Shown: one piece after another, positions 1-14,510 of the stretch
How the letters are laid out: every line of letters begins with the position of its first letter
How positions within the stretch are numbered: the first letter of the stretch is position 1
Origin: Ecdyonurus torrentis
Taxonomy: Eukaryota; Arthropoda; Insecta; Ephemeroptera; Heptageniidae
Assembly (NCBI GenBank): GCA_949318235.1
Contig: OX439131.1
Coordinates: 13,387,428 to 13,451,427 of the forward strand
Length of the DNA stretch: 64,000 nt
Direction: 5' to 3'
Program-made: the position numbers and the translations under genes
Notes under the pieces: generated by a model
Database searches by the model: none
What the model saw: only the letters and a program-made list of their open reading frames with translations
Told to the model about the DNA's origin: nothing

Positions 1-1520
1 TATATTTATTATTAGCAGTGTATATTATTGTTCGTGCAGAAATAACATGCATGTCTTTTTCTGTCACTACGTGAGAAGTTAGAAGTTTGATTCTTTATAC
101 AAACCATTGTAAGCAAAAAAGACCTATATGACATTACATATTACATAGCAGACACCTTTGCAGAAAATGTGAGAAATAATGGCTGCAAAATACAAAAGTT
201 GATGTTTAACAACGCTCGACAATCGTCACAAGAACATTCAGCTATATGTATTTATATACAGGACTTTGGTGCAAATAAGCGGCGGTATATAACATCAAAG
301 AAAATGTTCTTTCTTTTTCTTTTAGACAAAGCGTGGTCTGAACAAACGTTGTGTTATGCAAATCTAGATCTTCACTTTGGCAAGTGATATGTATATCATT
401 AAATATACACAGAAATATTTTATTAAAAAACACGATTTATTTTTACATTTCAAAAGAGTTTTTATACATCAATGTTTTGTTAGCAAATAAAGAACAGAAA
501 GAAGGAAAAGATAATATTACGTATATTAAGAGTTTTTATTTAGTTATTGTTATTATTATTTATAATAACGACTGCAATAGTTAATGTTATTTTTACTATA
601 AGAGAATTTAAATTTGAGACTTAAATTTGAAATAAATATAATTTAAGTTTGTTCTGTAAAGTATAGTGAATCTCATTAACAGTGCTTGGCTGACCAAGAA
701 AATAAGACACATTCATTTGCTGATCTTGTTTTTTGAACCGATAAAAGTTAGTCGCATGTTGAGCATCAAGTCCAAAGTTCTAAACGAAGAAATAACAATG
801 ATCCACCATGATATAAACGTAGTAATCAGGTAATGACGTCATGATCAGATGTTTATAACAAAGGAAAAATTTCGAAGCTGGCTCTAGAGTTGTGTGTAGT
901 TTATAGAACGAGCTTTAAATGTTACTAATTTTTTTTAAATTTACGAATATAAAGGAATATATTGTTGAAACATAATGTATCCGCATAGAAAAGATAATAA
1001 CTAAATTACAAAGGTCATAATATGTCATACTATGACGACACATGCCTCTTCTTTTTTTATAACCATTTTTATTTCACGTTTTTCATCAAGGAAATTTTAT
1101 TGCTGGTTAAGCCAAGTGCTGAGCGAGGTCAAAGGTCACAGGTGTGGGTACAAAATGGTAGAGTGGGGGTATAGAGAGGATGAGAGCTAGTTTATATTTT
1201 TAAATTGTTGTCATCAACAAAATTACAATTTAAGTAAAATAAATGTAGTTATATCATTAGTCCAATGAAACTTTTAAAATAATAATTTAATAATAAAAAA
1301 TAACAATATCAAATCAATAAAAGAATTGTTTATTAAAAGTGAGAATGAAATAGCAAACAAGTGAAAGCTATGTTCAAGGAAATGCAAATAATGTCATTAC
1401 TATGTCTATTTATATGTTCATAATATTTTTTAATTTTTCTCTTTCGTCGACAATTGAACTTTTTTATTGCATTGTAAAGAATTTTGATTACTTAAATACA
1501 AAACGATAAAAAAAAAGCGT
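1..1520. other. AT-rich unique DNA
   Basis: No gene is seen. It contains a TGACGTCA palindrome at 834-841 and the DR1 element at 1126. Short frames at the left end have no recognisable product. Confidence 0.6.
1126..1138 (+). promoter_or_regulatory. Perfect DR1 nuclear-receptor element
   Basis: AGGTCA-A-AGGTCA is an exact direct repeat with 1-bp spacing, the consensus for RXR/HNF4-type receptors. An E-box CAGGTG follows at about 1140. No gene is seen next to it, so function is inferred from the motif only. Confidence 0.4.
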
Positions 1521-1622
1521 GAAAAAGTTTGTTCACAATTTTGCAATGTTTTAAATATCGTAGAATCAACAATTATGACGTCACGAAAAGTTGAAATTCT
1601 AACATTAAACGTTAGGACCTGA

Positions 1623-1660
<38 letters not shown>

Positions 1661-1809
1661 TAACGGCTTATTTTGATGTTTACGTCATTGTGATATTAAC
1701 GCTTGTAACGTCATTTACGTTTTTATCGTTAGATTCTTAACGCTTATTGGCATCATAACCGTTAGCTCTACAAAAGTTAAAACATTGCAAAACTGTGTAC
1801 AAGCTTTTC
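1521..1809. mobile_element. Old foldback element with central A tract
   Basis: The left arm, from GAAAAAGTTTGTTCACAATT to about 1580, pairs with the right arm 1750-1809. The best blocks are TTTTGCAATGTTTTAA against TTAAAACATTGCAAAA. Outer and inner parts are diverged. The interior holds an A tract of about 30 (1627-1657) and repeated TTAACGCTT and ACGTCAT motifs. This is probably a decayed MITE. No coding frame is seen. Confidence 0.55.
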
Positions 1810-2539
1810 AAACCTTATTTCTTTTTACAGTGAACACAAGGAAATGAATATATAATTCAAAATTCAGGACATAGAAATTCAATGATTCAAATAAGTTTTA
1901 AACTTTCATTTAAAAGCAAAGAAATAATAATTAACTATAACAGAAAAGCATAAAGTATGACTATATAAATTTTGCTACTTTTACAAGGTTTTTGTCACCA
2001 GTCAAGTAAGAGAAACGTGACATCTGCAGCTCACAAGGGTTGCATCATGCAATTTGCAAGCGTTGCAGAGAAAATACGTTTATATCACTTCCCATACCAA
2101 GCTATGGGGGAAAAAAATTTGCTAACACACAGTATAACTGTGCTACGAAAAAAAAAATAATAAAAAATAATAAATGAAGAATTATGTGTCTGTAAAATTT
2201 TATAATCAAATTTTCGCATATAAAAAAATATTGTTTATCAAATTATAATATTTTTCAGATTGATGATTTGACTAGCAAAAAAAGGTTAAAATTACCCATA
2301 TATATATTTTTTTTTAAAGTTCAACGCTCATTATGAATTTTATGCTTGGATTATTTGCTTGTATAGAGAGAGATTATAATTATAATAAAATGAGGGAAAG
2401 ATACGATAAAGAGGGTGAAAAATAGAGAATTATTTATGTATGTATTTACTATTAAAACTTTGGGACATATTTGGGTTAATACCATAAAAAATTATGAGAT
2501 AAAACTTTCATTATATTTACGATATTTATGATAATGTTG

Positions 2540-2639
<100 letters not shown>

Positions 2640-4032
2640 AAGCAAAACTTGATACATAAAACGACACCTTTTTCTTATATTATTAAAAGAAAAAAATATT
2701 TATAGGCAAAACGATAAAAAATTTAATGAAACAAAGTTTTGAGTTGCGTTGGGTCAGGTGGATTTGAGTGATTTGCAGTTAATTGCTGTTGCACAATCGA
2801 TTTAAGTTGTCGATTATTTTCATGTATTTTACTACATCTGGAGCTTTCCCATGTCACACGCAAAACAAGAACACAACGAATGATACGTTGTTCTTACTGT
2901 TAGTTAACGTACAATTATCTCTAATTAATAGAAGGGACGTTGCAATCTATTTTGACAAATTACTTTTTTTTCCCCCAATTTCTTTAGTGATTCAGCAATA
3001 AGTAAAATAGATTCAAATAATATTTTCTTCATTGGAAGTTTTTTGTTTTTTTGTCAATCTCTTTTGTCTTGAATAAATATTATTTTAGAATCAGATAATT
3101 TACTAATAATATTAGTAATCAATACATATTAAATAATATGTTGATGGTACACTCACGTTAGTATAAAAGTATTACAATAAATAACAAGCACTATAGGGTG
3201 TATCCCCATGACGTCATACTGAATGCACTTCGACGCTATACTGGATCAATGAACGAAATTGCTAAGCATAATGACAAACTTCATTTTTGTCTATTTTGTT
3301 ATGGAAATTGATTATTATTTTTTTTTCACATACTTGAAATACTAACTGAACCTATTAACAACATCTATGCTCTCAAAAATATTGTTAGTATTTTTAAACT
3401 ACCCAAATACTTCATTTTCCTATACCAGTACATGTTATTGAGTTATCCAAAATGGCGGTGACTTTAATATGAATGCATACACTCAATAAGATGTTTTATT
3501 TATGACGCAACAAAAATATTTAAAAATTATTTTTCTTTTCAGTAAAAGAGGCTTTATTAGAAATAAATTTTCACGTTTGGTCAATGAATGTATTATATTT
3601 GAAACGGTATATATTACAACATGCTGATCACCAACGAAACATACAGTTTTATGTTCTGTCAAAATAAACTGACTGTGAATTTTATATTTTTAATCAATAA
3701 ATTTACCAGTAATTCTCATCAAATGTTTTGGGCATAAATTTTTCTCACATTTATAACTACCCCCCTCCTCTGTAAAAAAATATTTTTATTTATTTAATTT
3801 TACAATATAATTGGATGAGTTAATCTTTTTTAAAGCTTGCATGATAACATTTTAAAGGTAAATGACAGTTTGGCATTAACGTCAACATAATATATTATTA
3901 TTATTATTTTTTTTTTATAATAAATGAAGTATTTAGTGATATTTTCTATCAATATATTTAATATCATAATATATTTTTTTTGAGAAAATGTACGCATATT
4001 AGAATGAGAAATCGATATATTGGGATCTGATA

Positions 4033-4035
<3 letters not shown>

Positions 4036-4068
<33 letters not shown>
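4036..4068 (+). repeat. (GA)n microsatellite
   Basis: A pure GA run of about 33 bp. Confidence 0.95.
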
Positions 4069-4070
<2 letters not shown>

Positions 4071-4727
4071 AAAATGAGAGCATGTAAAAAACAAAGCAAC
4101 CGAGAGAAAAAAAGTGTGGGTTGATCATTAAGGTGGTAATTGGAAACTAGTCATAAATCATCTCCACTTTTATGTCACGGTATCCACAACATTACGCTGG
4201 CTATATTATAAGTTCAGATATAAACCAATTCTATACATATATTTTTACAGCCTCTATGTTATACAGTATCACCATTGATCTATTTAAATATAAAAATACA
4301 TAATCGAAAATATAAATAATTTTAATTTATTTTTCATAAAGTATAACAAAAAAATATAATTGTCTCAATTTTATACTTTATTTATATGAAATAATATATA
4401 TAAAAATTGTACAGATGCTTAAAATATAATATTTATCTTTGACAAAGCCCTCATGATTAGCAGTCCAATATTTGAACAAGTTAATAGAAGTTACATTTAA
4501 AAAAAAAAAAAAAAAAAAAGGCGAAGTGGTATTTGCTCGTTGGCTTTGAATGTCCATGTACGCATGTTATAGTCTGATGCTTTTTAGGGTAGTAGTAGTA
4601 GTAGTTATTATTTTTTTTAACTTTAATCCTTAGGCTTTTTAATTACTAAACTTTAAGTTGTTGGGAAAGACGTTTACTATAGTGGATCACCAAAAATGAG
4701 GTGGCTTTACTTCTTATGAGAGAGTTC

Positions 4728-4730
<3 letters not shown>

Positions 4731-4779
<49 letters not shown>
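4731..4779 (+). repeat. (GA)n microsatellite
   Basis: A pure GA run of about 49 bp. Confidence 0.95.
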
Positions 4780-4780
<1 letters not shown>

Positions 4781-5182
4781 GTCCATCAAACTCAGTATTA
4801 CTTGAAGGTACTTAAAAAAGTTTTACGTTTTCAACAAGACTTTTTTTTTTTTCAAAAATCTTTTAATATTAAAAAGAAGAGAAGATAAGCGATCATGATT
4901 GAGTATTAACTCTGGGGGGGTGTATCGAATAAAAAGTAGAGATGAAAAGTTTTTCAAAAAATAAATAGCAGTTTGTAAAAAGAAGGATTATTTAGAATCT
5001 TGGTAAAAACCAACTCATTAAAATCCACTTTGGATATAAACTTTTTTTCCTCCCTATTTTTAAATAGGTTTCTTGTTGAAGGGTTTTCGACTAGCTCTGA
5101 CTGACTGACTATTGCTTTTGATGTGATTTCCATTGCCTACGTTTTTTTTTTTTTTTTTTTCTTCCCTTCACTACGTAGTAGC

Positions 5183-5190
5183 TATAAAAG
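5183..5190 (+). promoter_or_regulatory. TATA-box-like sequence, possible cryptic or distal promoter
   Basis: GCTATAAAAG is followed 12-27 bp later by GCAGGCAGGCAGGCAG and then a GC-richer stretch to about 5330. No supported coding exon follows, so this may be chance. Confidence 0.15.
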
Positions 5191-6106
5191 TTGGGTGGGT
5201 GCAGGCAGGCAGGCAGACTACGTATGTATGTAGAGATGAAGCAAGAGGTCGCTATAAATCAAGAGTTATTGCTGCACGACTGCTGACGATAGGCTGCTAG
5301 TAAAACATGCAGTGCAGATCTAACCTCTCTCTCTTCTTCTTATATATTATATCACAAAAAAAGTACCAAATTAACTGGGCCACATTTCCCCCTACCCTTT
5401 CTCTTTATGTAAGCATTATCATAAATTATATTGAGAATGAAGTGAAGATATGTAACTGTGTGTGTGTGTGTTTTCTTCAACTATCTTTGAATTGCAATGT
5501 CGTTAGTATGCAAATATACTTTAGCGTAACTTTATAATAGAACAAGCAAGTTCCTTATACGATAATAATAATATTAAAAAGGAGGGTTGAATACTGATAT
5601 ATAATTTTTATACTTTAAGGTAAATTTATATAAAATGTTAACGTAACCATAAATAAAATACAAATTATTTTTATAATAAAAAACTTCACTTTAATAAAAA
5701 TTACTTGAACCATACAAAATAATAATAATAACAGTTGAATAAAATAATATTTTTCTGCATTTTTTTATTTAACTTAAAAAGTATTAAACATGCAGTCAGT
5801 ATAGTGCAAAATTATTTCAACAAAAGACATCTTGAAAAGAAAGACATATTTATACATAGTGAACTTCTTTTCTTGCAATTTTATTTCAGTTAAAAAAAAA
5901 TTGTACTTCATTTCTTAATTTTTTTTTTGTATCTTCCCATGTAACAAAAGAACTGCATCTTCTTAGAGTAATAGCTCCACTATGTTAATGTTTCTGCAGC
6001 CATTCACATTATCTAGGTAAGTGCAGTCATGAATCCTCTAGTGAACAAGAAGAGAGTAAGAGAAAAAGAGGGGATGAGGAAAGATTTTTATTTTGTCTCT
6101 TTATTT

Positions 6107-6145
<39 letters not shown>

Positions 6146-6280
6146 TATTATGCTTCACATCACTTTAGAGCACTGGAGGAAATATATGAACAAATGTAAG
6201 TGAAACTAATTACATTTAATCTGCTTTATGTTGATGTTTAATTAATAATTTGCACTCGTGGTAAAGAGTGAGTGAGAGTG

Positions 6281-6395
<115 letters not shown>

Positions 6396-7601
6396 TGATT
6401 AGAAAAGCCAGAAGCTCATAATCTTTATATTATACACAGAAACAGTTATAGCCTTAATGTGGTAACTTTGATCCGTATGAGCAAAATTTAATTAACATAA
6501 TCATTTTTTATTCCATTATATATTATTTTCAAATGGAATCACTTCAATCAAAATTAGCCTCTGTAACCACACAAGAAAGAGAATAAAAATCAAATGCTTT
6601 TTTACTTTACTTATAAAACACAATTATTCTTTTTTTATGATAAAATATCGTTACTTTGAATATTAAAAAATTCCAATCTGTCTTCTATTTAAATAAAACT
6701 TATAGTTCAAGTTCAACTAAATGATATTTACAACACCTTAGTGCATTGCTAATACATACATTTTAACAATGTTAAAAACATTAACAAATGCAGTTTTAAA
6801 AAACAACAACATATAATATTTATAATAATAGTTTTTATTTTACATTAACAATAAAAAAGGAGGAATAAATTAATTAAAAAAAAAATCCACTTATTTTATA
6901 ATGAACATTTTTAAAGTAAAATTGTAATGGGTTCATTATGTAGAGAAGTTTTAATAGCTCTGTATACTCTGTTGCAATTTAATAATTATAACAGTAAATA
7001 AGCATTAACACACAGAAATAATATGATATTTATTTTTATTATTTGTATTTTTTATATAAACAGTATTTTGTTGTTATGTGTTATATTTATGCAAACAATG
7101 AAATGTAATCTGTCGTTTTATTTATATGGTTAATCTAAATGTTTGATAATTAAATAAAATACCTTTTTTTTATTTTATTTTAATCTATATTTAGTTTGTA
7201 TTAAATAATATAATAAATATATAATTCTTTTCAATAATAATAAAAAAAAAAAAATCACGCGTAGGTTGTGAAAAAATATAACATGAAAGCGTAAGCCATT
7301 TGTGTGTGTGTGTGTGATTAGTGTTGTTAATATATTTATATAAAGGTTTTTATGCTAATATTATATTTTATAATTTTTAACATTTGACAGCAGGACACAA
7401 TTTTGGTACACTTTAATTGAAACAACATGATTATTTCAACAACGTCTGATTTAATAGAAATAAATGAGATGAAGTGGATTGGTCCCGAGATACCTCTAAC
7501 TTAGCGTGGACCACTACTGATGAATTAGTTTTGATAAAAATTAAAATTGAGTATAGTTACTGTTTACTTTTTTTTCCGTAACATAATGAGATATGTAGCA
7601 T

Positions 7602-7603
<2 letters not shown>

Positions 7604-7693
<90 letters not shown>
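7604..7693. repeat. (TA)n microsatellite
   Basis: An uninterrupted TA run of about 90 bp. Confidence 0.96.
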
Positions 7694-7695
<2 letters not shown>

Positions 7696-8902
7696 CAATT
7701 CAAAATACATCACTGATATGTAGAATTCAAATATCAATCTGGATTTACTTTGAGATTGTAGAAATTACTTGCATAAGTGTACTTAATTTATTGTAATAAT
7801 AATTGAGGACCATATAAGTGGATGTTTAACTTTTATGACCTTTAAAACATTTATTATTATTATAATTTAAATTAAAATTGCCAGTTTCAAATATATTTAC
7901 ATAAGAGCAAATATTTTTTATTATAATTACAGCTTAATTTTTATTTAAATACACAACGTTAATAAAATATTAGTTATGAATAATTAATCAGTTCTACATG
8001 GCATTTAATTTTTATTTAATATAATAATATACATCATTGCTTGTTATTTCATACAATATTCCTTATTGATTTTTTTTTTAGTTTGTATCTATTTTTTAAT
8101 AAGATATTGAACCATATCATTACTTATAATGATATTAACAAGCATCCATTTAAATATACCTCTAATTGGCTTGTTATTTTATACTCAAGTTAATTTTAAT
8201 AATCGTCATGTTATAAATAAAATCTTGATAAAAAAACTAATATTAAAAGTTTTTTATATTTAAATTTACAAACATATAATATTAACTTTAACATTTCAAT
8301 AATAAAATTTTATTCTTGTTGAAGTTGTACTTTTTAAAAGTTAATTTATTTTGAATGATTTTCTTATGATTTAAATTTCTATGAGGAGATACAATGAATA
8401 TTTTATAGATGTTACATAATAAGTGGGCTGTACTTTCTCTCTCTCTCTCTCTCTCTCTCACTACTTTATCTATTTTTGCTTTGTTATAATACATGTTTCA
8501 TGTCCACGTGCGTTATTGTGTATACTCCAACTATTGTAATATCTGAATACAATGAAACTAATACGTACAACTTGATATGGAAATAGGACAAGAAAGTTGA
8601 GTAAATATATTTCTTTCACTTGAAGAAAATACCGTAGTGCTTTTGCCAAAGCACCCAAAGTAAAAAAAAAAAAAAAAAAAAAAAAGGAGTGGGAGGTAGG
8701 GTGTTATCTTATGTAATTCCTAGGCAAGGTCTCTTTCTTTCTCTCAAGTCGGCAAATTTAATATTTCCAAGTTTTAATAAGAACTAACGTTATACACACA
8801 AGAAGGAAAAAGATAATGAAAACAAAAACCATACATATATATATATATTTTTGTATAATATACAGTATAGAAGATGGTTGGTGGTGAAATTTAGAAATAC
8901 AC

Positions 8903-8905
<3 letters not shown>

Positions 8906-8969
<64 letters not shown>
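8906..8969 (+). repeat. (CT)n microsatellite
   Basis: A CT run of about 64 bp. Its poly-SL and poly-RE translations are artefacts. It is the first long pyrimidine run on the plus strand; most others in the first 18 kb are GA. Confidence 0.96.
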
Positions 8970-8970
<1 letters not shown>

Positions 8971-10240
8971 ACTTTGCACAAGTTTGTTATAAACCTTATA
9001 CTTATCTGCTTACTCTTCACTATGAGGTCATTGCTCGCTTAAATAATAAGTATTGTATCAACACTGCAACATTTTTTTTTTTAACATTAGCTCGATAATT
9101 AAGAAAAAGAAAAAATGGTTACTTTTTTTTTGTGCTTGCTAATCTGCATTCCAAAATTTTGCAGCAACACAAGTTTATCGTAACTAATAACTAGTGGAAT
9201 TTTGCTTAAAATGATTAAATTAAATAATTAAGAAAAATAAAATTTAAAGTTGTATTATATAAAATATATTTAATATTTGACACGTTTATAATTTAATTCA
9301 CGTGTTTTAATATTTAAAGTTATAGCAAATCATGAAATCTTTTTGGAAAACTTATTTTAAAAATTAAGATAAAATAAACTGTTTACTTGTTTTAATTTAA
9401 AACAATAACGATTTAAATAAATAATAATAATAAAACTAAGGCAAACTAAAAAAAAAAAAAAAAAACTAAGTTTTGATAGAAAAAAGTTTAGAAATTATTT
9501 TTACATTTAGAATTAAACATTTCTAAAAAATGTATTTCCTACTTACCTACGTAAAAAAAAAAAAAAAAAAAAAAAGCTTTAAAAGCAGAAATTCTAGTTT
9601 CACTTTTTCATTTACTTAAAAACGATCAGCTTTTTTCCCAGGCTAAAAAAAACTGAAATACCATCAAATTAGGTGACTTACTTTCAATTTCCTGACACCG
9701 ATGCTAGCCAACACCTGCCTCCTTCTATTACACCTGGATCCCCGATGCGTGAAATAAATCATGGGAAAGTCCACTAGGTCCGTACGTGTGTATATGGTCT
9801 ATGATGAAGAATGTTCAGAACGTCAAACTTTTATTAATGACTCATTAATATTTAACCACGTAATCACCTTAACAACATCATGTGTCTTGGTTCATTGCTC
9901 GCAAGGGGATGCTTAATATACTCACCAGTTAAAAGGTTTGTATCTCTATAGGTTTTAATACTTTACTGCATCCTAATTTTGGTGCCTTGTTAAATCGTGT
10001 TACAGCAGCTAAATTTAAGATTAATTAAATATGCGAGGGTATCTTTTTTGAAACGTGAGTAATATGTTAAAGTTGAAAAGTATTGAATTTGAGGTATTCT
10101 GATATATAAACTATTATAATTATTTTAGTTCCATTCTATATGCAAGCAATTCAAAAGTTATTAAATTAAAAAGTCGTCTTTATTTTAAAATAAATATCTA
10201 AAATTAAGCATTTTAGAAAGGGCGAGGTATAGACCTGATA

Positions 10241-10352
<112 letters not shown>

Positions 10353-12334
10353 GAAAAAGTTAAAAGTTATTTCATATAAACAGAGTAAAATAATAATTAA
10401 TAATAATAATCTCCACGTGGTTATTACTCTCGCCCTCGCTCTTGCCTGTGGTGTTGGTGTTACAGAAAGAATAAAAAGCAAGAACAATAATAAAATCAAG
10501 TATAATAATCGCAATAGTAAGCATATCATGCATAAATAGAAGAGAGGTAACTGCAAATAATAGACAAAGAAAAACAAACAAACAGAGGAAATGCTTTTTA
10601 ATTAGTAACCAAAATGTAAAATATACGGCTGTAACTGCAATAAGTTTAGTTGCAGTGCCAATGAAATAATAATACTTGCAAAGTCCCTACGTTCTATACC
10701 GTTGTGATTGCAAAAAGCACCAATTTTTAACATTTTAGTGCATATTTACACAACAAAAATGAGTAGATATACCATCACTGACTTAAATTCTGAGGATTTT
10801 GTAGGTCAAATATTCGTGTCAGTATAAAATATTATATATGTTAGTGGCAAGAATCTGTAAAAAAAAAAAAAAAAAAAAAAAAAAGTGAAACAAACAAACA
10901 ATAATAACACACGTCTTGAAGGAATCATCACTCATTTTTAGTAACACGTGTTTGAGAGAGTTTTGTGAAAGACGCACCTTAACCTAACAGTGAACGATGT
11001 TAAGCCATCTTGTAGTAAATTAAACTGATCCTGCTCAAGTGAAATATGACTTGAGATTTGTTATTATTTTTGCTTTTTAGCTTTTTGACTGTACTTAAGA
11101 AGCTAATTTGAGTCTGTTTGTCATTTTGAGGTTTTCAAGTGGATATTTGTGAAATTTATCATGAGGTTTTTTATTTACAAAGAATAAAACCAAAGTTTAG
11201 TCATGTTTATACATTTTATCTACATGATTTATTATTATTATTATTTTGTTGATCAATTGATATTATTAAATGTTTATTTACCATTTGGTTTCCTGAGATA
11301 AACTATATTCAATAATATAATAAAATTTAATATTATATAAGTAAAAATCATAACAATATGTCATCCTTTCTGCATTATGCACCAACCAAGGCAGTAAGCA
11401 ATATTTGACAATCTGAAGCTGCACAGTATCCCTCACTTTAATAATTACGTTTTTAAATATTTGCAGTCATTAAAACTTCCTTCACATTTTCAAATTGGTC
11501 TCACAGTGCAATATAATGTAATTATTTTAAATATAGAAATATGAAATTTTGAGTTTTAATCTTAATATAATATTATTGATTTGTATAATGTACATGGATG
11601 GTCTTTTTTTTTAATATATATTATAAAATATAATCAAAAACATAAAAAAATAGCATCGTATTTTGATGAAAAATAAAACAATATATATATTTTTATTATC
11701 ATGCTAAAATACATTATATGTTTTTTTTATTTGTTTTTAGTGAAATTTGATACTGTTAAAGCTACAAAAAGAAAGTAATAAATTAAATATACACAATAAA
11801 CTTTTTTTTTTTTTTTTTTTTTACTTTGTTTTATTTTACAGTTAAAATGACATTTTATTTAAAATTCATATGATACATAAAATAGATAAACATGCTATCT
11901 ATTGAGCTGACAAATCAGGTTAAACGAAGCCATAAGTCCTCCTACTTTCTTCTTTATTTTTTATTTTTTTGAGAAATAAGACTATGTTGGTACGTTCACA
12001 AAAAAAAATTGTCATTTTTGTTTTTTATTTCCATTTGTTGGGACTTTGTATATATACGTGATATAAAAAAGTTTGAATGCAATAGATACGGTATCAATAA
12101 AGTTTAAATGGTTCGATGTATTTTATTGGCATGCTGAGGCTTAGGGCCTCAATGTCCACTCCAAGCTGGCGTTTCTCTCTTGCTCTACCTTCGCTCTTGC
12201 TTCCAAATAAACTTTCCTCCCTCTTTCTGCTGTATCCCTCCCTTGCTTGTATACCCAATTCAAATTCTCTCTAAAAACTCTTTTCTTGTCAAAGCAAAAA
12301 ATTTCCCTAGCTTCGTATCTCCTTTTACTTGAGT

Positions 12335-12336
<2 letters not shown>

Positions 12337-12406
<70 letters not shown>
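12337..12406 (+). repeat. (GA)n microsatellite
   Basis: A GA run of about 70 bp. Upstream (12130-12260) is a moderately GC-rich CT-biased stretch without a gene. Confidence 0.95.
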
Positions 12407-12408
<2 letters not shown>

Positions 12409-13622
12409 GCATACAGATTGAGAGAGGTCTGAGTTATAATAAAAGGTTAGGGGGTGTATTTTTGCGTATTTCCCTACAGTTTATTCTTCAATCATATGCT
12501 CTCTTTTTTCATTATATATTATTATCCTGCTATGGTATAATAATAATATATTTTAAATTTACATAAATTTAAATGCGTTTTTAATGTTTAACTTTTTCAT
12601 TTTCCTCTCATATTGTATTTTTCAAGGTAGAAGAAGAGATCATTCTTTACAACATAACAATATAATATCATACTTTTTACAATTTTTTGAATGTAATAAA
12701 AATAACAATGTAATATAACATAATATGGATAAGTAAATAAAATTTTATTTCATACTTTTATGTAACAAATATGAGACTAAAATTCAATTAAATAAATTAC
12801 TCTAGAACAGATACCACACACGTTACTTGAAATTTGCAGGAAATGTTATATTTGTTTATAAAATTATTTTACGGCTTCATAAAATCAAGAGTAAAGTTTG
12901 ATTAAACGTTACGAAATGTTCACATGATGAAAACAAAAACTTTTATTTTACAACATTTTCCTGCTCATTTTCAAAGTATTTGCATTCTAACAGAAATATG
13001 TTATTATAAAATATGAGCTATTTCCGGAAAGAATTGGTTAATCCAATGCACAGTGCCATTTTAAGAGTAGCTCTTTTGTAGATTTGTTTAAAAACTGCCT
13101 AAAATTATAGAATAATTTAATACTTTTGTGTAGTTAAATATGCAAAATACGTTAAAGTATATTTTTAATTTATTTGATTTAGCAAGCCAAATTTAATTTA
13201 AACTAAACAACTGATGTGGAAATGAGGATTTTTTTTTTTTCAATAACAAGTGGCCTCTTATAAAAATACTTTTCTCTTTAATTGAATTTTCCACAGAATA
13301 AAAGTTAATTTTATTAAAACAAAATAAATAACAATAAATAATTTAAAATAATTCAATTTAAATATGTAAATCTTCTATATAAAAGAAGAGTTTCATGATG
13401 TTTGATATATACGTTGTATACAGTATAAAAAGTTAACATTTCAATTTTAATATGGCAACGCAATCTTTGAAATGCAAATAAATCCCTCTCACTTTTTTTT
13501 TTATTATACTATAGGAAATTTACATGGTGAAATTGTTGACTCGATTTTGTATGTAAATTTCAATAGAACTTGACTTTTATTATTATTTTTTCAGCCTTTT
13601 AATTTGAGAGTGTAAGTTTTCA

Positions 13623-13633
13623 AGAGAGAGAGA

Positions 13634-13665
<32 letters not shown>
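13623..13665 (+). repeat. (GA)n microsatellite
   Basis: A GA run of about 43 bp with one GGG interruption. Confidence 0.95.
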
Positions 13666-13996
13666 ATCCTCAAAATATTTAAAAATAACACCTAACCAAC
13701 TTTGCACTTACTGATAGAGAAAGGATTCAGTATATTTTTTTTCTTACTAAAAGTTAGAAAACTTAAGTTGCACTTAAACAATGATTCAAGAAAATAAAAG
13801 TTTTAAACAAATAAAATATTGCATAATAATCAAGTATCACAGAGTTAATACACTTGCCACAGCAAAACTTTTCTTTATCTGAATTAAAAAGTAATTTTTT
13901 TAAATATAATTAAGTAGGTTTACATTGATTTGCTTTATGTTTTTCTCCACAAATTTTATGAGTATATTTTACAACGTACGCAATAGTATTGAGTAG

Positions 13997-14030
13997 TATC
14001 CTGAAATATAGGCAAATAGTCGGACACATT
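13997..14030 (+). repeat. Isolated copy of the TATCCTG/GGACAC motif
   Basis: TATCCTGAAATATAGGCAAA followed by TAGTCGGACACATT matches the motif repeated at 22.7-23.5 kb. It lies about 250 bp left of the short PLE derivative, as the last copy of the array lies about 230 bp left of the larger PLE. The sequence between motif and element is not clearly shared. Confidence 0.45.
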
Positions 14031-14233
14031 TTTTTTTTCATTTTCTGCACAGCTATTCATAGTTCAATATAATTATTTTTTTCTTGATTCCAATAGAAGT
14101 ATTTTCATAGTAAGAAAGTTTTGTAGGATATGGTTTGGTAGATTTTGAACTTAAATTAAATTTACGTACAATGTACAAATAACAATAATATTCACTTAGT
14201 TATTAAAATACAATTATGACAAAATTTTTAAGC

Positions 14234-14237
<4 letters not shown>

Positions 14238-14283
<46 letters not shown>
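14238..14283. repeat. (TA)n flanking the short PLE on the left
   Basis: A TA run of about 46 bp ending directly at the left tip of the PLE derivative. Together with the run on the right it suggests insertion into a TA microsatellite. Confidence 0.95.
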
Positions 14284-14286
<3 letters not shown>

Positions 14287-14510
14287 TGAAAATTTGAATA
14301 TCAAGCGAGGTGACATGATGATAAAAATTCATTGTAGTCTTACCTTCTATAAGACCCTGGGCTTTCACTCGCTGCTTGTTTTGACGATAAAAAATAACAC
14401 ACAACACCATAAAAAATTGTCACTTATATATAAGTTAATAAAAAGACTCAATTCACAGTTTAAAAAAAAATTATATATACATAGCTATGTTATATTTACA
14501 CCAATTGTAA

